A stretch of DNA of 54,019 nt, taken from positions 25,055 to 79,073 of the IMG/VR virus record IMGVR_UViG_3300030329_005776; one strand, 5' to 3'. The notes under the pieces were generated by a model. It did no database searches and had not been told where the DNA came from. It saw nothing but the letters and a program-made list of their open reading frames with translations. Shown one piece after another: positions 32,783 through 40,117 of the stretch. The translations under genes were made by a program, and so were the position numbers. Source of the DNA: a virus. Each line of letters begins with the position of its first letter. Positions within the stretch are counted from its first letter, which is position 1.

Positions 32783-32972
32783 ACCAGGGTAGCTCAGGTG
32801 GTCAGAGCGCCGTTAGTAGGAAGCCAAAGGTCCACACACGGAATCGCGTTGCAAGCGCACGGGGAATCGCCCCCACCGTAATTAGTGGCGATTGGGTCTG
32901 AGGTGGAAACACCCATGCAAGGTGGATCTATGTACGAAGCGGAGGTCGTTGGTTCAAATCCAACCCCTGGTA
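32783..32972 (+). tRNA. tRNA-like gene interrupted in the anticodon arm by a structured insert of about 116 nt
   Basis: Both ends form a standard tRNA: acceptor ACCAGGG/CCCTGGT (perfect), D arm GCTC...GAGC, T arm GTTGG-TTCAAAT-CCAAC, variable loop AGGTC and anticodon stem CCGTT/AGCGG. The anticodon loop is replaced by 123 bases (32815-32937). Within it an 8-bp helix, AGGTCCAC/GTGGATCT, encloses hairpins GCGTT-GCA-AGCGC, GGGG-AATCG-CCCC and GGTG-GAAA-CACC. GTA repeats flank the insert, so several splice points would give the same loop AGTACGA (anticodon TAC, Val), but U33 would then be G. The insert is too short for any group I intron I know. It may be a miniature intron, a decayed one, or a tRNA-like RNA with another job. 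Confidence 0.6.
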
Positions 32973-32994
32973 CTTTTTAATTAAGGAGGATTAA

Positions 32995-33132
32995 ATGGAA
33001 TTTTATATTATTGCTTTGTTTGGTTGCGTCGGCGTTATTGGGTATGCATATCATATGATAAAGATGCAAAAAGAAATTGAAGTCTTAAATGATAGAATGG
33101 ACGCTGAAATGCGAAGGTTCGAAGAAGAGTAA
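32995..33132 (+). CDS. Small membrane-anchored coiled-coil protein
   Basis: This 45-residue ORF lies between two tRNA genes behind a strong AAGGAGG. It has one hydrophobic helix (FYIIALFGCVGVIGYAY, residues 3-19) and a charged helical tail (KMQKEIEVLNDRMDAEMRRFEEE) that could form a coiled coil. The size and layout resemble small phage membrane proteins such as i-spanins or antiholins, but no motif fixes a function. It ends seven bases before tRNA-Met. Confidence 0.7.
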   Translation: MEFYIIALFGCVGVIGYAYHMIKMQKEIEVLNDRMDAEMRRFEEE

Positions 33133-33138
33133 ACAACT

Positions 33139-33211
33139 ACTCCCGTAGCTCAGTTGGTAGAGCAGGCGGCTCATAACCGCTCGGTCGTAGGTTCGAGTCC
33201 TACCGGGAGTA
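33139..33211 (+). tRNA. tRNA-Met-type (CAT)
   Basis: 73 bases: acceptor ACTCCCG/CGGGAGT, D arm GCTC...GAGC, anticodon stem GGCGG/CCGCT (one mismatch-like end) with loop CTCATAA, T arm GTAGG-TTCGAGT-CCTAC. A CAT anticodon may be elongator Met or lysidine-modified Ile2. The fully paired acceptor start argues against initiator. Confidence 0.93.
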
Positions 33212-33231
33212 CTTTAACTAGGGGGCAACAA

Positions 33232-33672
33232 ATGAAAGTTGGCGATTGTTGGGAGTGCAATGCGACGTCAGTCGAAATTCACCATCATCATCCAGTGCCT
33301 CGTTCTCGCGGCGGCACCAAAACCGTTCCGCTGTGTTTAGAATGTCACGCAAAGGCACATCATCGCAAAAAACGGATGGCTTCGTCTATATTGACGAAAG
33401 AGGGCCTTGCACGCGCCAAGAAACGCGGTGTTGCACTTGGCAACCCTAAAATTACTGAGGTTGGAGAAAAAGGACGAAACACGCAAAAGAAACAGGCCGT
33501 AGCTTATGCAAACAAAATTGAACCAATGCTAAGAAATCTTCGTAAACAAGGAATGTCTTTCGCCAGCATTGCAAAAACATTCAATGAAACCGGCATTAGC
33601 ACTCGTCGTGGTGGTAAATGGCACGCAAGTACTGTCAGAAACTACTTCAATAAATTAGAGAGAAGTGCATGA
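33232..33672 (+). CDS. HNH endonuclease with a recombinase-type C-terminal domain
   Basis: The 146-residue product has an HNH nuclease core: paired cysteines CWEC and CLEC around HHHHPVPRSRGGTKTVPLC, then HAKAHHRKK (about residues 5-48). After a linker, residues about 85-143 (KIEPMLRNLRKQGMSFASIAKTFNETGISTRRGGKWHASTVRNYFNKLE) match the helix-turn-helix 'recombinase' segment found after the catalytic domain of large serine recombinases. A free-standing homing nuclease is the likely role, with the second domain directing DNA recognition. I chose ATG 33232; an open frame upstream runs through the tRNA and is not coding. Its place in a tRNA island fits mobility. Confidence 0.85.
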   Translation: MKVGDCWECNATSVEIHHHHPVPRSRGGTKTVPLCLECHAKAHHRKKRMASSILTKEGLARAKKRGVALGNPKITEVGEKGRNTQKKQAVAYANKIEPMLRNLRKQGMSFASIAKTFNETGISTRRGGKWHASTVRNYFNKLERSA

Positions 33673-33896
33673 AAAAAAGAATTCACGTCAATCAACATAT
33701 AATTCGTCGCAACCACAAGACAGGAGAAAGAGAACCAGTGTTGACAGTTAAGACGTACAAATCAAATGATTATTGCCACGAGGTGGTAATTAACGGTCCT
33801 TGTAAGGTTATATACTCTCCAGACAAACCATTATCTTGTGGGGCAAGAGTTTGGATAGAAACAGAAGCAGATTTGGTTTTAAAGGAAAACACATGA
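33669..33896 (+). CDS. Conserved small phage protein of unknown function
   Basis: The 75-residue product starts KKRIHVNQHIIRRNHKTGEREPVLTVKTYKSN and ends GPCKVIYSPDKPLSCGARVWIETEADL. This dense, short, beta-rich sequence recurs in phages of this kind, but no function is established that I know of. Its start overlaps the HNH gene stop (ATGA) and its own stop overlaps the next start, so the three genes form a tightly coupled string. Confidence 0.75.
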   Translation: MKKRIHVNQHIIRRNHKTGEREPVLTVKTYKSNDYCHEVVINGPCKVIYSPDKPLSCGARVWIETEADLVLKENT

Positions 33897-34234
33897 AAAC
33901 ATTAATAGGAATTCTATTTTTCACTCTAGGTAATATAATAGCGTGGTTTCAGTTTAATTCACAGTTTGTTTGGGATTGGTGGAAAGATAAGCCAATGTTG
34001 TCAAATTTCATTTTTGCCATTCCAATGGGTTTGTGTTTCTGGTATGCCATTAAATATATAGTGGAAGATACAGGTCTTTTATGGACTTCAAAGCTGATTG
34101 GTTTTGGGGTTTCTAATGTTATTTTCGCGGTGCTAACGTATTTTCTTTTGAAAGAGAGCATATTGGTCCCAAAGACTTTAGTTTGTCTTTTTTTGTCTGT
34201 CCTCATCATTGGAATACAAGTAGTATGGAAATAA
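33893..34234 (+). CDS. Small multi-pass membrane protein
   Basis: From ATG 33893, behind AAAGGAAAA, the 113-residue product is almost entirely hydrophobic, with about four membrane helices (about residues 3-20, 36-54, 62-84 and 92-112). Motifs such as QFNSQFVWDWWKDKP between helices 1 and 2, and a late KTLVCLFLSVLIIGIQVVWK, suggest a conserved transporter-like or structural membrane family that I cannot name. An open frame extends 19 codons upstream but lacks a ribosome-binding site. It is followed by the helicase promoter. Confidence 0.75.
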   Translation: MKTLIGILFFTLGNIIAWFQFNSQFVWDWWKDKPMLSNFIFAIPMGLCFWYAIKYIVEDTGLLWTSKLIGFGVSNVIFAVLTYFLLKESILVPKTLVCLFLSVLIIGIQVVWK

Positions 34235-34249
34235 ATAATAACTTTACTC

Positions 34250-34279
34250 TTGACAAACGTGCAATAAACGTGATAGAGT
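34250..34279 (+). promoter_or_regulatory. Probable sigma70-type promoter before the helicase gene
   Basis: TTGACA (34250-34255), 18 bases, TAGAGT (34274-34279). The -10 box is poor and lies inside the palindrome GTGATAGAGTTATCAC, which suggests repression or activation at this site. Confidence 0.6.
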
Positions 34280-34285
34280 TATCAC
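34270..34285 (+). promoter_or_regulatory. Perfect palindrome GTGATAGAGTTATCAC (possible operator)
   Basis: Six-base arms GTGATA and TATCAC are separated by GAGT. It overlaps the -10 region of the helicase promoter and lies 15 bases before the TTG start. A near-identical copy is in the leader of the ssDNA-binding protein gene (27791-27806), so both replication genes may share a regulator. Confidence 0.5.
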
Positions 34286-34300
34286 TCGGAGGTCGCAACA

Positions 34301-35668
34301 TTGAATTATAGCGAACAAGAAGATTTCTCTCAATTTGGAAAGTCTTTCCAAGAAAATATGTGCCAAATGATTTTTGAAAGCAGAGGCTTTGCAGATCAAA
34401 TGAAGGAGGTGCTAAACATTAATTTCCTAGAGTTTAAATACTTGCAAGTGTTTGTGCGATTGATTTTCAATTATAAAGAAAAATACTCAAGACAGCCATC
34501 TGAATCTATAATGACAACGATTCTGAGAACAGAAATAGCAAATGAGAATGAGCTAATAACGAAGCAAATTCGTGACTTCTTTGCGCGCATGTCAAAGACC
34601 GAGGTGCAGGACGAAGAATATATTAAAGACACGGCTGTGGACTTTTGTAAAAAACAAGTTTTAAAAGAGGCAATATTAAAGTCAGTACCACTACTTAAGA
34701 AATCTTCTTTTAATGATATTCAGACGCTCATTAACAATGCTATGAAGCTTGGGAATGATAACGACGATGGATATTATTATATTGAAGATTTTGAAAAAAG
34801 GTTTGAAATTAAGGCTAGAGATCCTATCACCACAGGATGGAAAGTTGTTGATGGCTTGACTAAGGGAGGCATTGGAAATGGAGAACTTGGCGTGGTTATT
34901 GCGCCGACAGGCGCAGGAAAATCAATGGCCTTGGTGCATTTGGGCGCCCAAGCCGTTAAAGAAGGAAAAACAGTAGTTCATTACACTTTAGAGTTGGCAG
35001 ATACAATTGTTGCCTCTCGCTATGATAGTTGTATTACTGGGATTCCACTACAAGAACTTTTCAATAAAAAAGAGGAAATTTATGATGAAATTAAAGATAT
35101 TCCAGGAAAATTAATTGTTAAAGAATATCCAACTAAATCTGCTAGAGTGGAAACACTTCGTAATCATTTAGAGAAGTTACAACAACAGGAAATTTCGGTT
35201 GATATGATTATTGTAGATTATGGAGATTTATTACGCTCAAATTCTAAAAATGATGAGAAAAGACACCAGTTAGAATCTATTTATGAAGAGTTAAGAGGTT
35301 TGGCTCAAGAGAATTCATGTCCGATATGGACAGCATCGCAGACGAATCGATCTGGTTTAAATGCTGAAGTTATAACAATGGAGGCCATATCAGAAGCTTT
35401 TAACAAGTGTTTTGTAGCAGATTTCATTTTCTCTATCTCTAGGACTATTCAACATAAAAATAGCAATGGAGGAAGAATTTTTATTGCTAAAAATAGGAAT
35501 GGACCGGATGGCTTGGTGTATCCTATATTTATGGATACCGCTAATGTTAAGATTGATGTACTTCCGCAGATTGAGACATTTGATGAAATCAAAAAAAGCG
35601 AAGTTAAAAAACAAGAGCAGAGTTTGCAAGAGAAATATAAAAATTATAGAAAAAAGAGGGGAAATTAA
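34301..35668 (+). CDS. 41: Replicative DNA helicase (gp41/DnaB-like)
   Basis: The 455-residue protein has a helical N-terminal domain and a RecA-type motor. Walker A is APTGAGKS (about residues 201-208), then HYTLELADTIVASRYDS (about 227-243; the 'E' and 'R' of motif H1a/H2 region), Walker B MIIVDYGDLLR (about 302-312), and WTASQTNRSG (about 343-352). This matches T4 gp41 (475). It unwinds DNA at the fork. The start codon is TTG behind CGGAGG, which is weak and may limit translation. No primase gene occurs in the window. Confidence 0.92.
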   Translation: MNYSEQEDFSQFGKSFQENMCQMIFESRGFADQMKEVLNINFLEFKYLQVFVRLIFNYKEKYSRQPSESIMTTILRTEIANENELITKQIRDFFARMSKTEVQDEEYIKDTAVDFCKKQVLKEAILKSVPLLKKSSFNDIQTLINNAMKLGNDNDDGYYYIEDFEKRFEIKARDPITTGWKVVDGLTKGGIGNGELGVVIAPTGAGKSMALVHLGAQAVKEGKTVVHYTLELADTIVASRYDSCITGIPLQELFNKKEEIYDEIKDIPGKLIVKEYPTKSARVETLRNHLEKLQQQEISVDMIIVDYGDLLRSNSKNDEKRHQLESIYEELRGLAQENSCPIWTASQTNRSGLNAEVITMEAISEAFNKCFVADFIFSISRTIQHKNSNGGRIFIAKNRNGPDGLVYPIFMDTANVKIDVLPQIETFDEIKKSEVKKQEQSLQEKYKNYRKKRGN

Positions 35669-37528
35669 ATGACAGATATAGCAAGACAGATTCTTTCAGA
35701 CATCACAGTACACATGAAATATGCACGGTATCTTCCTGAAGAACAACGAAGAGAAACTTGGGAAGAATTAGTAGATAGAAATAAAAAAATGCATGTAAAG
35801 AAATTCCCTCATATTAAGGAAGAGATTAATGAGGCTTATAAATATGTGTATGCCAAGAAAGTTCTGCCTTCTATGAGGTCCATGCAATTTGGAGGTAAAC
35901 CAATTGAGGTCGCCCCAAATCGAGTTTTTAATTGCGCTTTTTTGCCAATTGATGACTGGCGCTCCTTTAGTGAAGTTATGTTTTTGCTTTTGGGTGGAAC
36001 TGGCGTGGGATATAGTATTCAGGCGCATCATGTGGAAAGTCTACCGGAAATTCAAACCCCCTCTACTAAGCGCTCTCGGAGACATTTAATTGGCGATTCT
36101 ATTGAAGGGTGGGCAGATGCAGTTAAAGTACTGATGAAAAGTTATTTCTACGGTGGTTCAAAAATTCGCTTTGACTACAGCGATATACGACCGAAAGGTG
36201 CGAGGCTTTTAACTTCTGGCGGGAAAGCTCCAGGTCCACAACCTTTGCGAGAGTGCTTAGTTAAATTAGAGGGCCTTTTATGTCAGAAAGAGACTGGTGA
36301 TAAATTAACTCCTATCGAAGTACATGATATTATTTGCCATATTGCTGATGCCGTCTTGGCTGGTGGAATTCGAAGAGCGGCACTAATTGCTCTCTTTAGT
36401 GCAGATGATGATGAAATGATTGCTGCTAAAAGTGGCTATTGGTGGGAGAAAAACCCACAGAGAGGGCGAGCCAATAATTCGGTGGTCCTAATGCGCCATA
36501 GAATTACAGAAGAATATTTTCAGGATTTGTGGGAGAGAGTTAAAGCTAGTGGCGCAGGAGAACCAGGGTTTTATTTCACAAATGATAAAGATTGGGGCAC
36601 AAACCCTTGTTGTGAAATTGCATTGAGACCATATCAATTTTGTAACCTAACTGAAATAAATGCATCTGATGTGGAGACTCAAGAGGAATATGAGGCAAGA
36701 GCAAGAGCAGCAACATTAATCGGTACGCTACAAGCTAGTTACACTGACTTTCACTATCTCAGAGATGTGTGGAGAAGAAATACAGAAAAAGATGCACTCA
36801 TTGGTGTATCTATGACAGGGATTGGTTCTGGAAAAGTACTTAAACTTGATATGAAGGCGGCAGCAAAGGCAGTAAAAGAAGAAAACAAAAGAGTTGCAGC
36901 GTTAATTGACATTAAGCCAGCAGCGAGAACAACTTGTGTAAAGCCAGCCGGTACAACAAGTTTAACCTTGGGTACATCTAGCGGCATTCATGCGTGGCAT
37001 AACGATTATTATATCCGTCGTTTGCGCGTTGGTAAAAATGAGGCAATTTACACTCACTTATCGATATATCACCCAGAATTAATTGAAGATGAATATTTTA
37101 GACCACATGATACAGCAGTAATTAGTGTGCCTCAAAATGCTCCAGAAGATTCAATTCTTCGTCATGAAACTCCTTTAAAACTCTTACGTCGAGTTAAGAA
37201 GGTTAGCAAAGAATGGATTAGGCCCGGACACAGTAGAGGACAAAACACACATAACGTTTCTGCCACAATAAGTATTAAGGAAAAAGACTGGGAAACTGTT
37301 GGAAAGTGGATGTGGGATAATCGTGACTATTATAATGGTCTAAGCGTGCTTCCTTATGATGGTGGCACATACAAGCAAGCCCCCTTTGAAGATTGCACAG
37401 AGGAAGAATATAATAGTTTAATTAAAACTCTAAAAGGGGTTGACTTAAAGAACGTTATCGAGTATGATGATAATACTGATCTCACTGGCGAACTAGCGTG
37501 CGCCGGTGGAGCATGTGAAATTAAATAG
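35669..37528 (+). CDS. nrdJ: Adenosylcobalamin-dependent (class II) ribonucleotide reductase
   Basis: The 619-residue product is a monomeric class II enzyme. It has LPSMRSMQFGG with AFLPIDDWRSFSEVMFLLLGGTGVGYSIQ (about residues 60-115), NPCCEI (about 312-317, the N..C..E catalytic set), VSMTGIGS, and TCVKPAGTTSLTLGTSSGIHAWH (about 417-439). The C-terminal CAGGAC pair (about 611 and 616) is the redox shuttle. It makes deoxyribonucleotides using a B12 radical, independently of oxygen, so the host must supply cobalamin. It starts one base after the helicase stop, in the same operon. T4 instead uses a class I NrdAB enzyme. Confidence 0.9.
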   Translation: MTDIARQILSDITVHMKYARYLPEEQRRETWEELVDRNKKMHVKKFPHIKEEINEAYKYVYAKKVLPSMRSMQFGGKPIEVAPNRVFNCAFLPIDDWRSFSEVMFLLLGGTGVGYSIQAHHVESLPEIQTPSTKRSRRHLIGDSIEGWADAVKVLMKSYFYGGSKIRFDYSDIRPKGARLLTSGGKAPGPQPLRECLVKLEGLLCQKETGDKLTPIEVHDIICHIADAVLAGGIRRAALIALFSADDDEMIAAKSGYWWEKNPQRGRANNSVVLMRHRITEEYFQDLWERVKASGAGEPGFYFTNDKDWGTNPCCEIALRPYQFCNLTEINASDVETQEEYEARARAATLIGTLQASYTDFHYLRDVWRRNTEKDALIGVSMTGIGSGKVLKLDMKAAAKAVKEENKRVAALIDIKPAARTTCVKPAGTTSLTLGTSSGIHAWHNDYYIRRLRVGKNEAIYTHLSIYHPELIEDEYFRPHDTAVISVPQNAPEDSILRHETPLKLLRRVKKVSKEWIRPGHSRGQNTHNVSATISIKEKDWETVGKWMWDNRDYYNGLSVLPYDGGTYKQAPFEDCTEEEYNSLIKTLKGVDLKNVIEYDDNTDLTGELACAGGACEIK

Positions 37529-37537
37529 GAGGAAAAC

Positions 37538-37828
37538 ATGAGCAGTAGTTTAAAGCTAGTTGATGAAAACTTGAATGAGGAAGAGGCCAAAGAACAATAC
37601 GTTGTTAATTACCTTAAATCAATGTTGGCTATTGAAGAGGCAATGGAACCATATAAGGAACAAAAGAAGGAATTGAGAAAAGAGTTCATTGAAAATGGCT
37701 GGCTCTCTAAGGATGATATTTGGGCAGCGGTCAAAGCATTTCGACTTTATGAAAAGGGTGCCGATATGGATGACTTAAATGATATGTTTGACGCCATTGA
37801 GCGCAAGTTTGGAGCTAAGGATGCTTAA
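37538..37828 (+). CDS. Hypothetical acidic helical protein
   Basis: The 96-residue protein is acidic and mostly helical. MLAIEEAMEPYKEQKKELRKEFIENGW (about residues 29-55) and WAAVKAFRLYEKGADMDDLNDMFDAIE follow one another. The pattern 'EE.KKE....FI..G.....AL...VRL' loosely recalls GapR/DUF2312 chromosome-binding proteins, but the match is weak. A strong AGGAGG precedes it. It overlaps the GroES-like gene by eight bases. Confidence 0.65.
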   Translation: MSSSLKLVDENLNEEEAKEQYVVNYLKSMLAIEEAMEPYKEQKKELRKEFIENGWLSKDDIWAAVKAFRLYEKGADMDDLNDMFDAIERKFGAKDA

Positions 37829-38102
37829 GCCAGTTAATCGATATATTTTGATAGAAAAGGTGGAAGCTAAAGAGGAAAAAGAAGACTCTTTAGTTTTGGT
37901 GCCTGATGAGTATAAATTAGCTAAAAAATCTTTGCATGGGGTGTATAATGTTATAGACGCAGCGGAGGATTGCGAAAAAGTTTTAGACTGCAAGAATAAA
38001 GAAATTGTTGTGGATGAAACTATGGTACAAGAAATAGTATTAAGCAATAAAACTTACTATTTAGTACTAGAAAACTATGTCTATGGAGTTCATATGACGT
38101 AG
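37821..38102 (+). CDS. groES: GroES-like co-chaperonin (gp31 counterpart)
   Basis: From ATG 37821 the product has 93 residues, close to GroES (97). MLKPVNRYILIEKVEAKEEKEDSLVLVPDEYK corresponds to the GroES opening 'mkirPL.DRVivk..e...ks.gGIvlp'. A region about residues 22-36 is the likely mobile loop that docks on GroEL. HGVYNVIDAAEDC, KEIVVDETMVQEIVLSNKTYYLVLENYVYGV provides the barrel strands and the final hydrophobic pairing. The T4 gp31 co-chaperonin replaces GroES so GroEL can fold gp23. Here the same phage also has its own GroEL (53502). An upstream in-frame ATG lies inside the previous gene and has no ribosome-binding site. Confidence 0.78.
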   Translation: MLKPVNRYILIEKVEAKEEKEDSLVLVPDEYKLAKKSLHGVYNVIDAAEDCEKVLDCKNKEIVVDETMVQEIVLSNKTYYLVLENYVYGVHMT

Positions 38103-38125
38103 TACAACAAGCGAGGTACATATGA

Positions 38126-38821
38126 ATGGAAAACTTATCAAAGGCTGAAGTATATCAATTAGTAAGAGAAGCTATGGCTGAAAAAAATCTCATCAAAGAG
38201 ATGAGTTCTTACAATAGGGTAAGAGGCCACATTGAAGGAGGACATCCATTTGTGATTATGTCTTCTGATAGGCACGAACGGAGCCAATCAGAGAATCAAC
38301 AGATGTACCAACAAATGAAGCAGGATTTTGCTGCTGCGGGTTTTCCTTTTACCGAATTAAAAGGCGGCTTTAAGGAAACCACTAAAACAGAAGTAGATCC
38401 AGAAACAGGCGAAGAAGTAGAAGTAGAATTGGATGAGCCAATTCATGTGACTGAAAACAGTGTTTTAGTCACGACTCATGGACGAGGAGAAGATGTAGAA
38501 GAAAGTAGTGCAGAATCTTTATTTGATACTGCCGTTGAGATCTCTCGGAAATACAATCAAGAGGCATTTATCTTTGGAGAGGTGGCCACAACATCAAGAG
38601 GTAAAGATGTTAAGGTTATCAATGCATATGATAAAGACGGCAATCAAATACAAGATTCATGGGCTGGCCCTTGGACAAGTGTAGAGACTGTTTCTAAAGA
38701 TGCTGATTTTTGGTCTAGGGCTAGCGGAAAACACTTTCAACTTAAAGAGTCTAAAAAGACTTCTCAGCCAAAATCTTGGTTTGAGGCTATGAAAAAAAGT
38801 AAGAAAGGATTGAAGTGGTAG
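38126..38821 (+). CDS. DUF3293-like protein with N-terminal targeting-like helix
   Basis: The 231-residue product begins MENLSKAEVYQLVREAMAEKNLIKE, a helix similar in style to the peptides at 2451, 29816 and 30196. The central part (HPFVIMSSDRHERSQSENQQMYQQMKQDFAAAGFPFTELKGGFKE, about 38-82) matches DUF3293-type proteins: 'hPFvImSadR...s..eN......L...l...G......G.w.e'. A beta-rich section follows, including EEAFIFGE-like AFIFGEV. The C-terminus is basic (KKSKKGLKW). Function unknown. Its stop overlaps the ThyX start. Confidence 0.7.
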   Translation: MENLSKAEVYQLVREAMAEKNLIKEMSSYNRVRGHIEGGHPFVIMSSDRHERSQSENQQMYQQMKQDFAAAGFPFTELKGGFKETTKTEVDPETGEEVEVELDEPIHVTENSVLVTTHGRGEDVEESSAESLFDTAVEISRKYNQEAFIFGEVATTSRGKDVKVINAYDKDGNQIQDSWAGPWTSVETVSKDADFWSRASGKHFQLKESKKTSQPKSWFEAMKKSKKGLKW

Positions 38822-39525
38822 AAAATTATAGGCGTAAAATTGAAATATTTAAAGATAATATTGGTTCTGTTGAGTACGTTTCCCATATGGGTAGTGATGT
38901 TACAATTGTTAATTCCGCTAGGGTTAGTTTCGGTAAACACGTTGATGAAGTTAGCGACCGTGATCGCAAATTAATAAAGTATTTAATAAAGCATAGGCAC
39001 ACTTCAACACTAGAACATTGTGTTGTAACACTTAGATTTAAGGTGCCGTTGTTTATACGCTCTCAGCATCATAGGCATCGCACATGGTCTTACAACGAAA
39101 TCAGTAGACGATATACTGATTTTAATTTGGAATTCTATGAGCCTAGAGATTTTAGAAAACAGAGCAAATCAAATCGTCAGGCGTCAGTGGACGAGAGTTT
39201 TGACCCAGTAATGCCAAGTGACATTTTAAACACTTTGGCATCGCACGTTGTTAAGGAACACCATAAAAACTCTTTGGCGCTTTATGAAAAATTAACTGAG
39301 GCTGGTGTTTGCCGTGAACAAGCTCGCGGTGTCTTACCTCAGAATTTATATACAGAATATTATGGCACTTGCAACTTGAATAACCTATTTAAATTTATTG
39401 ACTTACGCATTCACGAAGGTGCGCAATGGGAAATTCAGCAAGTGGCGAAAGCGGTCTTAGAGATAACCTCAGACCTCTTTCCAATTGCTTATGAGTCTTA
39501 TCAATCAGTAAGGAAAGGAGAATAG
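38815..39525 (+). CDS. thyX: FAD-dependent thymidylate synthase (ThyX)
   Basis: The 236-residue product has the defining ThyX motif RHRTWSYNEISRRY (about residues 86-99; consensus RHRxxSxNxxSxRY), preceded by HTSTLEHCVVTLRFKVPLFIRSQ. A late EQARGVLPQNLYTEYYGTCNLNNLFKFIDLRIHEGAQWEIQ gives the substrate- and FAD-contact helices. It converts dUMP to dTMP with NADPH and methylenetetrahydrofolate. The best start is GTG 38815, which overlaps the preceding stop. With the RNR and the dUTPase it forms a phage dTTP pathway. Confidence 0.93.
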   Translation: MVENYRRKIEIFKDNIGSVEYVSHMGSDVTIVNSARVSFGKHVDEVSDRDRKLIKYLIKHRHTSTLEHCVVTLRFKVPLFIRSQHHRHRTWSYNEISRRYTDFNLEFYEPRDFRKQSKSNRQASVDESFDPVMPSDILNTLASHVVKEHHKNSLALYEKLTEAGVCREQARGVLPQNLYTEYYGTCNLNNLFKFIDLRIHEGAQWEIQQVAKAVLEITSDLFPIAYESYQSVRKGE

Positions 39526-39526
39526 A

Positions 39527-40117
39527 ATGATTATTGGAATTCTAGCAACGTTGGCAATTTCGGTTTCACCGCCGCCAACTTATGATGAGATTAGAGAGGC
39601 TGCTATTTATGAGTGCCACACCAAGAAGTGGCAAGATGTTGATCAAAAAATTGTTGATGATTTAATTGAAGTTGAAAAACACTTTTTTAAAGAGTATAAT
39701 ATACCTGTGGAGTTGAGAGGAATGCTGCTTGCAGCCGCATGTAATGAAAGTGGATACAATCCACGAGCTAAAGGAGATTGGACTACGCGCAAAGGTCGAA
39801 GAATCCCATTGGCAAAAGGTATCGTACAATTGCACTCATGGTGGACAACTAAATATATTGTGGATCGCTATGACCACATACAGTCTTCACGTGCATGGAT
39901 GCAACACATTGTCCACCAGAGGGGCAAAATTGACAAGAGAGGCTGGTGCAAAAGGCACAATAACATTAAAAAATGGGTTGTAGCGTGGGTACAAACGACA
40001 CGTGGGCGATCTAATAAAGGAAACAACTTTCGTTGTTATCAGTCTCCATCACATTATAAACATCTTAAAAGATGGTATAGAATAATTGAAGATTTAAGAG
40101 AAGAGCCTGGATGTTAA
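39527..40117 (+). CDS. Lytic transglycosylase-like peptidoglycan hydrolase
   Basis: The 196-residue product has an N-terminal hydrophobic stretch (IIGILATLAISVSPPP), probably a signal or anchor. A lysozyme-like fold follows, with MLLAAACNESGYNPRAKGDW (about residues 66-85; Glu in NESGYNP as catalytic acid) and AKGIVQLHSWW, as in soluble lytic transglycosylases. The C-terminal half is basic, with many Trp, His and Arg residues. It cuts peptidoglycan glycan strands without hydrolysis. It could aid release or, as part of the particle, entry. AAAGGAG precedes the ATG. It is one of three wall-degrading enzymes in the window. Confidence 0.8.
   Translation: MIIGILATLAISVSPPPTYDEIREAAIYECHTKKWQDVDQKIVDDLIEVEKHFFKEYNIPVELRGMLLAAACNESGYNPRAKGDWTTRKGRRIPLAKGIVQLHSWWTTKYIVDRYDHIQSSRAWMQHIVHQRGKIDKRGWCKRHNNIKKWVVAWVQTTRGRSNKGNNFRCYQSPSHYKHLKRWYRIIEDLREEPGC

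Noticed and set aside
32678-32881. ORF spanning tRNA-Leu and the start of the interrupted tRNA
   Set aside because: It covers tRNA sequence with full cloverleaf support. The translation has no recognisable protein character.
32815-32937. Ordinary group I intron in the tRNA-like gene
   Set aside because: About 116 bases is too short, and I find no P7/P3 core consensus. The 5' exon would end in TT, which alone is weak support.
32783-32972. tmRNA
   Set aside because: A complete D arm with stem is present, the tag reading frame and resume codon are missing, and the ends do not match tmRNA.
33154-33231. Longer start for the HNH gene inside tRNA-Met
   Set aside because: The extra codons lie in the tRNA. 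ATG 33232 sits behind GGGGG and begins directly at the HNH domain.
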